Below, in pieces: positions 19,643 to 26,255 of a stretch of 64,000 bases of DNA; the stretch's first letter is position 1; every line of letters begins with the position of its first letter. The stretch lies in the NCBI RefSeq assembly GCF_034120055.1, contig NZ_CP139368.1, positions 1,364,001 through 1,428,000 on the forward strand, given 5' to 3'. The position numbers and the translations under genes are program-made. The notes beneath the pieces are model-generated. The model saw only the letters and a list, made by a program, of their open reading frames with translations, was not told the origin of the DNA and searched no databases. This DNA comes from Microbacterium rhizosphaerae. Its GTDB lineage: Bacteria; Actinomycetota; Actinomycetes; Actinomycetales; Microbacteriaceae.

Positions 19643-20403
19643 TACTTGCTTCCCTTCGCGCCTGCGTGTGCGGCGTCTTTGATCTCGTTGATGGGGAGTG
19701 GGCGCCCGAAAGCGAAGAAGTACCAGCGCAAGTACTTTGGGATCCACTTCCGCAGTTGGAAGTTGGACTGGCCCTCGGTGCGGTCGAGCCAGATGGTGGG
19801 GAGTTCAGCAACGGGGAGCCGCGCGCGGCGCGCCTTCGCGGTCAGCTCGAGGCCGATCTCGAACCCGTCACGAGACTGAATCGTCACCGTGCGAACGAAG
19901 TCTGCGTTGTACGCCTTGAATGAGTTGGTGGCGTCTCGGGTTCCGATGCCTGCGAAGAGATGGAGCGACGTGCCTGCCAGCCTCGATAGCGACCGCTTGA
20001 ATCGCGGACCGCCGATCTGCTGCCCTCCGGCCATGTAGCGGCTTCCCGCCGCGACGACGACGCCGCGCTCGACGAGTTCGGTAAGAGCGTCGATCTGCCT
20101 CGGATCGTCGCTGCCGTCGGCCATCGTAACGACGACGGTTGGTGCCTCCGCCACATCGAACCCGTAGCGGATGGCCTGCGCCGGGCCCCGGCCGTGCGTG
20201 TTGATCACCCCTCTGATGCGAGCATCGAGTGCAGTAGCCTCCGCCACTGGAGCCAGGGTGGTGTCGTCGGGCGTATCGACGACGATGAGGAGCTCGAACG
20301 GAATCCTGACGGTGCTCTTCACCCGGTCGATGAAGGGACCGATGGCCTCGCCCTCGTTGTAGGCCGGGACGACGATCGATACGCGCGGCCGGTCCTCGCT
20401 CAA
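19642..20403 (-). CDS. Polyprenyl-phosphate-type GT2 glycosyltransferase (DPM1-like)
   Basis: A 253-residue GT2 enzyme with RVSIVVPAYNEGEAIGPFID, LLIVVDTPDDTT and the motif VVTMADGSDDP, a pattern characteristic of dolichol/polyprenyl-phosphate sugar synthases. It would load a sugar onto a polyprenyl phosphate at the inner membrane face. No GtrA-like membrane tail is attached; that function is on the separate downstream gene. The start is set at TTG 20403, which overlaps the dehydrogenase stop (TTGA) and has GGAG seven bases before it. A GTG at 20433 is an alternative. The stop overlaps the epimerase start. Confidence 0.87.
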   Translation of the reverse strand: MSEDRPRVSIVVPAYNEGEAIGPFIDRVKSTVRIPFELLIVVDTPDDTTLAPVAEATALDARIRGVINTHGRGPAQAIRYGFDVAEAPTVVVTMADGSDDPRQIDALTELVERGVVVAAGSRYMAGGQQIGGPRFKRSLSRLAGTSLHLFAGIGTRDATNSFKAYNADFVRTVTIQSRDGFEIGLELTAKARRARLPVAELPTIWLDRTEGQSNFQLRKWIPKYLRWYFFAFGRPLPINEIKDAAHAGAKGSK

Positions 20404-21599
20404 ATCAGAACTCCGTTGCCGAGCAGGTTCCACACGTCCGCGACCGGCTTGTCGGTGGCGAGCTCACGATATTCGTGGTGCGGCGTTGCGATGATGAGGA
20501 TGTCCGCGCGCTCCAGTACAGCTTCGAGGGGGAGCAAGGAACCGTCCACTCCGGCGGGCACGTGAGGGTCAGTCGCGATGACCTCTCGAGCCTTGAATCG
20601 AAGAACACGCTGCAGCTTGTACGAGAGACTCGATCGGATGTCGTCCGATCCGGCCTTGAAGGCCATGCCGAGGATGCCGACCGTCTTGTCCGACAAGTCG
20701 TGCGCGGCGTCGAGCTGGCTCGCGATATACAGCGGTAGACCCTCGTTGACGAGCATCGCCGAGTGCCCGAGTTGGAACGTGTTGTCGCTGAATGCGGCGA
20801 GCTGCATCGTGTCCTTGAACAGGCAGGGGCCCGCTGCGAAGCCAGGCCCGGGCATGTCCTGCGCGCGCGGGTAATCCTGCGTGAGTCCTGCGCGAACACG
20901 TTCGAAGTCCACGCCCTTCGAGTTCGCCATCATGTAGAACTGGTTCACAGCCGCGAACTTGATGTAGCGCCATGTATTGGTGAAGAGCTTTGCCAGCTCC
21001 GCTTCTTCTGGGGTCAGCTCGACGATGGCGTCGGTCAGCGAACGGAACAGGTCACCGGCCCGAGCGATCGCTTCCGGGGTGTAGCCGGACACGATCTGAG
21101 GGAGCTCGAAAAGCTCCGTCATCGCTTTGTGCTCAGCAATTCGCTCCGGGCAGAACGCGACGTCCATGCGAAGCCCCATGCCGTCCACCATGTCTCGTAC
21201 AAGCGCTGTCACGCCCGGATAGATCGTGCTCCGCAATGCGAGCAGCTGACCGTCGCGGAAGTACGGTGCGCAGGTCGCCAGAGCCCGAGGGATCGCATTC
21301 GGGTCGGGGTTCAGATGCTCGTCGACAGGCGTGCCGATGACGACGATGACGTTCTCGGCGGTCGCCACGACCGCGGGGTTTGTGGACGCTGTCAGCATTC
21401 CGTCAGCGACCACCTGTGCGAGGACTTCGTCGGCCCCCGGCTCAATGAACGGCATCTGCGCCATGCGGATGCGCGACACGGCGCTTTCGGCGACGTCGTA
21501 TACGACGGTCCGTTTGCCGCGACTGGCCAGTGCGATCGCAAGAGGAAGCCCGACATGGCCGCCTCCACCGACAACGACGACATCATGTTCAAAGGCCAT
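20400..21599 (-). CDS. Nucleotide-sugar dehydrogenase (UDP-glucose/GDP-mannose family)
   Basis: A 399-residue NAD-dependent enzyme that oxidises a nucleotide hexose to the uronic acid in two steps. The N-terminal Rossmann motif is VVVVGGGGHVGLPLA, the central helix contains EEAELAKLFTNTWRYIKFA, and the catalytic Cys is near residue 259 in GPGFAAGPCLFKDT. The ATG at 21599 is chosen over a GTG two codons upstream because GGCGGAGCGGAG lies nearby and the Rossmann fold starts at once. It is the first gene of a tightly overlapped operon with a GT2 and an epimerase. The substrate, glucose- or N-acetylhexosamine-type, is not clear. Confidence 0.9.
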   Translation of the reverse strand: MAFEHDVVVVGGGGHVGLPLAIALASRGKRTVVYDVAESAVSRIRMAQMPFIEPGADEVLAQVVADGMLTASTNPAVVATAENVIVVIGTPVDEHLNPDPNAIPRALATCAPYFRDGQLLALRSTIYPGVTALVRDMVDGMGLRMDVAFCPERIAEHKAMTELFELPQIVSGYTPEAIARAGDLFRSLTDAIVELTPEEAELAKLFTNTWRYIKFAAVNQFYMMANSKGVDFERVRAGLTQDYPRAQDMPGPGFAAGPCLFKDTMQLAAFSDNTFQLGHSAMLVNEGLPLYIASQLDAAHDLSDKTVGILGMAFKAGSDDIRSSLSYKLQRVLRFKAREVIATDPHVPAGVDGSLLPLEAVLERADILIIATPHHEYRELATDKPVADVWNLLGNGVLI

Positions 21600-21759
21600 C
21601 TGCACTACTCCGCTCCGCCGGGGGAAATCCGGTGATCCAATCTCGGGACATACCCGAAAGAGCGTACATTAGGCGGCGCACGCCGAATTGCCGCGCGCTG
21701 TCGGCTCGTCGCGTGACACCATGGCCCGCACGCCCCATCGCATTCTCAGCCCGCGCCGC

Positions 21760-22746
21760 TCAGGCCGCGAGGGGAGGCATCGGCTGCCAGGCGGAGTCGC
21801 GGGCGATCTTGCCGCCGTCGCGCAGACCCCTCCAGAGGTTCGAGGTTCCGCGCACCTTGCGCTCGACGGCGACGAGGCGGATGAGCTCCTTCGCGAACGT
21901 CAACGCGGTGCCGGCCGCGAACAGGGCGGGGCGGTAGACGCCGGCCGAGCGGTAGTACTGCTTGATGATCGCGCGGTTGCGCATGATGTAGTACCGATAC
22001 GCATCGCTCGAGGCATTCAGGTGGCGGACGCCCATGTCCCACTGGCGGATCTCGCGCGTGCGCCGCAGCACGAAGTCGTCGACGATCACCGAGGTCGTCC
22101 GTTGAGAGGCGAGCCAGCCGTACGTCTGGTCGTCCCAATAGATGAAGAAGCGCGGGTCAGGAAGGCCGATCTGCCGGACGATGTCGCGGTGGATGAACAT
22201 GCCCTCGAAGCATCCACTGTTCATCACCTTGTAGCGCGTCTCGTCGAAGCCGGCAGGCGCGTAGGGGATCGGGATGGCGAGAGGCTCCGCGATGCGGTAC
22301 TGCCAATAGAACGGGCTGCCGTCGTAGTCGTAGCGGCGACCCTGGATGCTCTTGAAACGCGGGGCCCAGGCACCCATCTTCGCGAGGCCGTCGGGGATGA
22401 CCTCGACATCGTCGTCCATGAGCCAGATCCAGGTAGATCCGAGCTCGTAGGCGACCCGCATCCCCTCGCTGAACCCGCCCGAGCCGCCTGTGTTCTCGTC
22501 CAGGCGGCGGTAGACGATCTCGGTGCCCACCCGTTCGCGGAACGAGTCGACGACGGCGGTCGTGTCGTCGATCGAGGCGTTGTCGACGATGACGACGTGG
22601 CCGGGCTTCGGGTCCATGACGGCGATGCTCTCGAGCAGGCGCGTCAGCAGACCCGAGCGGTTGTACGTGACGACGACGATCGTCGCGGATGCCGGATCGA
22701 ACGGCGTGGATTCAGTCATGCGGGGAGTTTCGGAGGCGAGAGGCAT
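21760..22746 (-). CDS. GlfT1-like galactofuranosyltransferase (GT2)
   Basis: A 328-residue GT2 enzyme. It shows TIVVVTYNRSGLLTRLLESI, the nucleotide site VIVDNASIDDT, DENTGGSGGFSEGM and the metal motif WIWLMDDDVEV, then FFIYWDDQTYGW near the acceptor site. The GGSGGF and W-x-D-D features are typical of GlfT1/GlfT2-type galactofuranosyltransferases, which use UDP-Galf from Glf. The start is set at ATG 22746, 10 bases after a TAGGAT box. ATG 22719, closer to the domain, is an alternative. It is probably the acceptor-initiating enzyme of a galactofuran. Confidence 0.8.
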   Translation of the reverse strand: MPLASETPRMTESTPFDPASATIVVVTYNRSGLLTRLLESIAVMDPKPGHVVIVDNASIDDTTAVVDSFRERVGTEIVYRRLDENTGGSGGFSEGMRVAYELGSTWIWLMDDDVEVIPDGLAKMGAWAPRFKSIQGRRYDYDGSPFYWQYRIAEPLAIPIPYAPAGFDETRYKVMNSGCFEGMFIHRDIVRQIGLPDPRFFIYWDDQTYGWLASQRTTSVIVDDFVLRRTREIRQWDMGVRHLNASSDAYRYYIMRNRAIIKQYYRSAGVYRPALFAAGTALTFAKELIRLVAVERKVRGTSNLWRGLRDGGKIARDSAWQPMPPLAA

Positions 22747-22756
22747 GGCGGAGCAC

Positions 22757-22762
22757 ATCCTA
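22757..22762 (-). promoter_or_regulatory. Candidate -10 box for the GlfT1-like gene
   Basis: TAGGAT on the minus strand, 10 bases before ATG 22746. TTCGCC about 17 bases further upstream could act as a -35. It argues for an individual transcript separate from the ligase genes upstream. Confidence 0.4.
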
Positions 22763-22804
22763 TCCTGGCGGCCTGTGGCGAAACGGTGAGCGCACTCACC
22801 GCCC

Positions 22805-24115
22805 CTACTCCGTCGGAAGACCCGCAGCCGGCTGGCCGATCTCGATGCGGTCGCGCCACGAGCGGGACTGGCCGGCGCGCGCGGCACACAGGACGAGCAT
22901 CACCCATCCGGCGCTCATGAGCGTGAAGCTCTCGAAGAGCGAGTCGATGAGCAGGGCGACGAGGATGAGGGGCGTCCACGCGTAGACGACCGACCGACGC
23001 TCGCTCGCCACGAGCCAGGACCGCACGAGCGCGATCCCGGCCAGGGTGAGGAAGAGGAGCAGCCCCACCCAGCCGAGCTGCAGCAGCACGTCGATGTAGG
23101 CGTTCAGCGCAGACGCGTTCTTGTCGCCCAGCACGAGGTTGATGACGTTGAACGGGAACTGGTCGGGGTCCCACGGCCCGAACCAGCCCCACCCCTGCAC
23201 GGGGTAGAAGCCGGAGTAGGTGATCGCGGTGCGCCAGAGGTTGGTGCGGATCGAGAAGTCCGTGCCCGCGCCCATGATCTGCACGATGGGCTGCCGCATG
23301 AAGTAGGCCGCAATGAGGCCGACGACGACCACGGCGCCGAGGCCCCACTGCAGCGGGGCGCGGCGCGACGGCTCCGCGTGCCGCACGAGCACGAGGACGC
23401 CCGCCGCCGCGGCCACCGACACCCCGAGCACCACGACGGTCGGTGAGTCCGAGAGGACGGCGAGAACCCCGCCCAGGACGACCGAGTAGATGGAGAGCCC
23501 GGTCGGCACGGAGGACGTCCGCCACTCGATGAGGAACGTGATGAGCGCGATGACCGCGTAGAAGCCGAGCAGGTTGCGCGTCCCGAAGATGCCCTGGACG
23601 GGGCCGAGGGCGGCGATATTGCCCTGGATGCCGAGGAACGTGAAGGGGATGTCGAGCAGGATCCCCGACATGATCTCCAGCACGAGGGAGATCGACAGCA
23701 GTACCCGCATGACGTCGCCGAGCGCGCGTGCCGTCTGCAGCGTGTCGCGCACGTGGGCGATGACGATCGCGATCACCGCGAGCCCGCCGACGGAGAACCA
23801 GCGGATGACGGTGGCCTCGGTGTCCGAACTCCAGAACGCGCTCGCCAGCGCCCACCCGAGGAACGCGATCACGGAGAGCGGGGCGAATCGGGCGAGGGTG
23901 ATCTCGCGGCGGCGGGCGACGAGCATCCCGATCCCGATCGCGACCAGCCCGAGGATGATCGTGACGTACGTGACGGTGCTGGTCGTGTGCTCGATCGCGT
24001 AGCCGCCGAACACGGCCGCCAGGGCGCTCAGCGTGTACGCACGGGCGAGGTCGGCGGAGCGCAGCACCTCCGCGAGGTAGTGCATCGGCCGATGGCCGTG
24101 CGCAGGCGTGCTCAC
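22805..24115 (-). CDS. O-antigen ligase/polymerase family membrane protein (first of a tandem pair)
   Basis: A 436-residue protein with about 10 to 12 helices and the Wzy_C/WaaL-like region around FSIRTNLWRTAITYSGFYPVQGWGWFG followed by a large extracytoplasmic loop. Such enzymes polymerise repeat units or ligate glycans to a lipid acceptor. GTG 24115 lies 13 bases after the stop of the related upstream gene, and upstream in-frame sequence is not protein-like. ATG 24085 is an alternative. Being adjacent to a paralogue of the same class is unusual and suggests separate polymerase and ligase roles, though which is which is unclear. Confidence 0.8.
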   Translation of the reverse strand: MSTPAHGHRPMHYLAEVLRSADLARAYTLSALAAVFGGYAIEHTTSTVTYVTIILGLVAIGIGMLVARRREITLARFAPLSVIAFLGWALASAFWSSDTEATVIRWFSVGGLAVIAIVIAHVRDTLQTARALGDVMRVLLSISLVLEIMSGILLDIPFTFLGIQGNIAALGPVQGIFGTRNLLGFYAVIALITFLIEWRTSSVPTGLSIYSVVLGGVLAVLSDSPTVVVLGVSVAAAAGVLVLVRHAEPSRRAPLQWGLGAVVVVGLIAAYFMRQPIVQIMGAGTDFSIRTNLWRTAITYSGFYPVQGWGWFGPWDPDQFPFNVINLVLGDKNASALNAYIDVLLQLGWVGLLLFLTLAGIALVRSWLVASERRSVVYAWTPLILVALLIDSLFESFTLMSAGWVMLVLCAARAGQSRSWRDRIEIGQPAAGLPTE

Positions 24116-24128
24116 GGTGTGCGGGCCA

Positions 24129-25625
24129 TCATGAGCCCGCTCCGGCAGCGCGTGCGGGCGGCTCGGATGCGGGAGCGGGGTCGGCGGGAGCGGATGCCGA
24201 TCCCCCTGCGCTCTCCGCCGGCGCCATCCCGTCCGCGCGCACGGCCTCGCCGCGCTCGATCGCCGCGCCGACCTCCGCGGCACCCTGGCCGATCACCGGG
24301 GCCTGCTTGATCTTGAAGCTGAACATCACGACGAACATCCAGCCCCACAGGATGAGCGGTCCCGACTCGGCGAGCCCCTGGACGAGCAGCACGGCTCCGA
24401 CGAGCGAGGGGAGGAGGGTGAGGGAGGAGTAGGGGCGGTCGGCGACGAGATCCCATCGCGGCCGGTCGACGGCGAAGAACCAGGCCCGCCAGATGTACGC
24501 GAGGTAGACGCCTGCCATGAGGACGATCCCCACGATGCCCAGCTGCATGAAGAGGTCGACCCACATGTTGTGCGCCTGCATGACGGTCTGGCCGTGGTCG
24601 ATGATCCAGCGGTCGAAGTGCGGGTCGCCCGCGATCCACGGCGAGGCATAGCCCCACCCCGCGAACGGACGCTCCATGGCGCGGGCGATGACCGAGGCCC
24701 AGATGCGCTCGCGGCCGGTCAGATCGGAGGATCGACCGAGGAGGGTGAAGAGCTCCTTGCGCCAGACGACGACGGCGAGGAGGCCGCCGATCCCCACGAC
24801 CGCGTACGCGATGTAGTAGCGCGTGCGCTCGCCCGGGCGCTTCGTCGTGCGCATGAGGAGGATCGTGGCGAGGACGACGGCGACGACGACGGCCGAGAGA
24901 TAGGTCGTCGCCGACCCGGCGCGGACGAAGAAGAACGCCGAGATGACGATCCACACGATCAGCATCGGGCGGCGCGGGGAGCGCGCGGCGTAGAGGATCG
25001 CGAACACGATGATCGCGAGGAGCGCGACGACGCCGAGGAGATTCGCGTTGCCCCAAATGCCCTGCATCCGTCCGGAGTTGAAGATGTTGCCGCGCGACCA
25101 GTAGACGATGGGGTCGAAATGCTCGGTCGGGCGCTCGAAGCCGGGGAGCACGGGGCCGCGGACGAAGATCCCGACGAAGAGCTCGAACAGCAGCGACAGG
25201 CCCAAGGTCCACTTGAGCGCCGACCCGATGGCCCGCACCAGTTCGCGCCATGTCAGCACCGCGCCGACGAACAGCGCCTGCAGCGTGGTGATCGCGAGCA
25301 TGAGCCACGTGAGCGCCGAGACGCCCGGCCACGCGGACCACGCGATGGACAGGGTCGCCCACGCGACGTACGCGAACACCACCCACGGCAGGCGCCGCCA
25401 CTGGATGAACGGGCGGAGCGTCGCCCAGAGCACGATCGTGAGGACGCCGCTCGCGATCGCGACCGCTCCCGCCACGACGGCGCCGAACGCGTTCACCCAC
25501 GCGACACCGCTCAGGGCGAGGAACAGGACGAAGATGCACCACGCGCGCAGCATGAGGTGGCCGGTCGTCTCGCGGACCGGCGGTGCCGGCGGAGCCGACA
25601 CGGGGTGCTTGGTGAAGACCGCCAT
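24129..25625 (-). CDS. O-antigen ligase/polymerase family membrane protein (second of a tandem pair)
   Basis: A 498-residue polytopic protein. The Wzy_C-type region includes IWGNANLLGVVALLA and SSDLTGRERIWASVIARAMERPFAGWGY, then a loop with QAHNMWVDLFMQLG, all typical of the O-antigen ligase superfamily. The last 60 residues are a polar Ala/Pro/Glu-rich tail. It starts at ATG 25625 with TAACCT nine bases upstream and no ribosome site. It is co-oriented with the next ligase-like gene and probably co-transcribed. It should act on the outer membrane face on undecaprenyl-linked glycans. Confidence 0.82.
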   Translation of the reverse strand: MAVFTKHPVSAPPAPPVRETTGHLMLRAWCIFVLFLALSGVAWVNAFGAVVAGAVAIASGVLTIVLWATLRPFIQWRRLPWVVFAYVAWATLSIAWSAWPGVSALTWLMLAITTLQALFVGAVLTWRELVRAIGSALKWTLGLSLLFELFVGIFVRGPVLPGFERPTEHFDPIVYWSRGNIFNSGRMQGIWGNANLLGVVALLAIIVFAILYAARSPRRPMLIVWIVISAFFFVRAGSATTYLSAVVVAVVLATILLMRTTKRPGERTRYYIAYAVVGIGGLLAVVVWRKELFTLLGRSSDLTGRERIWASVIARAMERPFAGWGYASPWIAGDPHFDRWIIDHGQTVMQAHNMWVDLFMQLGIVGIVLMAGVYLAYIWRAWFFAVDRPRWDLVADRPYSSLTLLPSLVGAVLLVQGLAESGPLILWGWMFVVMFSFKIKQAPVIGQGAAEVGAAIERGEAVRADGMAPAESAGGSASAPADPAPASEPPARAAGAGS

Positions 25626-25634
25626 CGTGCACAC

Positions 25635-25640
25635 AGGTTA
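25635..25640 (-). promoter_or_regulatory. -10 box for the ligase pair
   Basis: TAACCT on the minus strand, 9 bases before ATG 25625, in the divergent spacer shared with whiB2. Confidence 0.45.
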
Positions 25641-25744
25641 TCGCGGGGGGATGCACGGAATCCTGTGCGGCGTGCCCGGATCGTGACACGCCGACGGCGC
25701 GTCATGAAGGTTCAACTGCGGGATGAGGCTTTAATATCCGCGAC

Positions 25745-25773
25745 TTGACCTCTGCGAATCACAACGGTGTAAT
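25745..25773 (+). promoter_or_regulatory. whiB2 promoter
   Basis: TTGACC (25745-25750), a 17-base spacer and TGTAAT (25768-25773) form one of the clearest sigma-70-type promoters in the window. The predicted leader is about 75 bases long. Confidence 0.65.
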
Positions 25774-25781
25774 TATGCGTA

Positions 25782-25797
25782 CCGGCAGAACTGCCGG
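25782..25797 (+). promoter_or_regulatory. Hairpin at the start of the whiB2 leader
   Basis: CCGGCAG and CTGCCGG separated by two bases form a near-perfect palindrome right at the expected transcription start. It could be an operator for a dimeric regulator or an RNA stem that stabilises the leader. Confidence 0.4.
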
Positions 25798-25854
25798 GGC
25801 GGTACCGGGTTCCGGCGGACACGGCACCGGAGTCGTACAGAGGGGGGAAGCGAG

Positions 25855-26193
25855 ATGGGGGTCTCACAATATCGCTCCGGTGCACCTGAGGACTGGTTCG
25901 TCGATCCAGTCGACCTCGGCGTTCCCGGTGTGCGGCGTTTGGATGCGGTGCGCAAACCGCGTCCGGAGGACGACGATGCGCTCGCCTGGCAGACCGACGC
26001 GCTCTGCGCGCAGACCGATCCGGAGGCGTTCTTCCCGGAGAAGGGCGGCTCCACACGCGACGCGAAGCGCATCTGCACCTCGTGCGACGTGCGGTCGGAA
26101 TGCCTCGAGTACGCGCTGCGCAACGACGAGCGGTTCGGCATCTGGGGAGGACTGAGCGAGCGCGAGCGGCGCAAGCTCAAGCGTCGCGCGTGA
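25855..26193 (+). CDS. whiB2: WhiB-family iron-sulfur transcription regulator (WhiB2/WhmD type)
   Basis: A 112-residue WhiB-like protein. Four Fe-S cluster cysteines lie at about 51, 74, 77 and 83 (LCAQ, ICTSC, SECLEYA), followed by the FGIWGG turn near 94-99 and a basic tail SERERRKLKRRA that contacts DNA. The sequence CAQTDPEAFFPEKGGSTRDAK matches the WhiB2/WhmD branch, linked to cell division and septation in other actinobacteria. GGGGGGAAGCGAG precedes the ATG. It heads the conserved whiB2-GT-DUF5719 neighbourhood, with a long leader and its own promoter. Confidence 0.93.
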   Translation: MGVSQYRSGAPEDWFVDPVDLGVPGVRRLDAVRKPRPEDDDALAWQTDALCAQTDPEAFFPEKGGSTRDAKRICTSCDVRSECLEYALRNDERFGIWGGLSERERRKLKRRA

Positions 26194-26240
26194 TTCACGC
26201 TCCGCGGCGCGTGCGCCCCGGGCAGGGCGAAGGCCCCGCA

Positions 26241-26246
26241 TAGTCT
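26241..26246 (+). promoter_or_regulatory. -10 box of the giant GT2 gene
   Basis: TAGTCT, 9 bases, then ATG 26256. No Shine-Dalgarno sequence is seen. Confidence 0.5.
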
Positions 26247-26255
26247 GGCGGGGTC

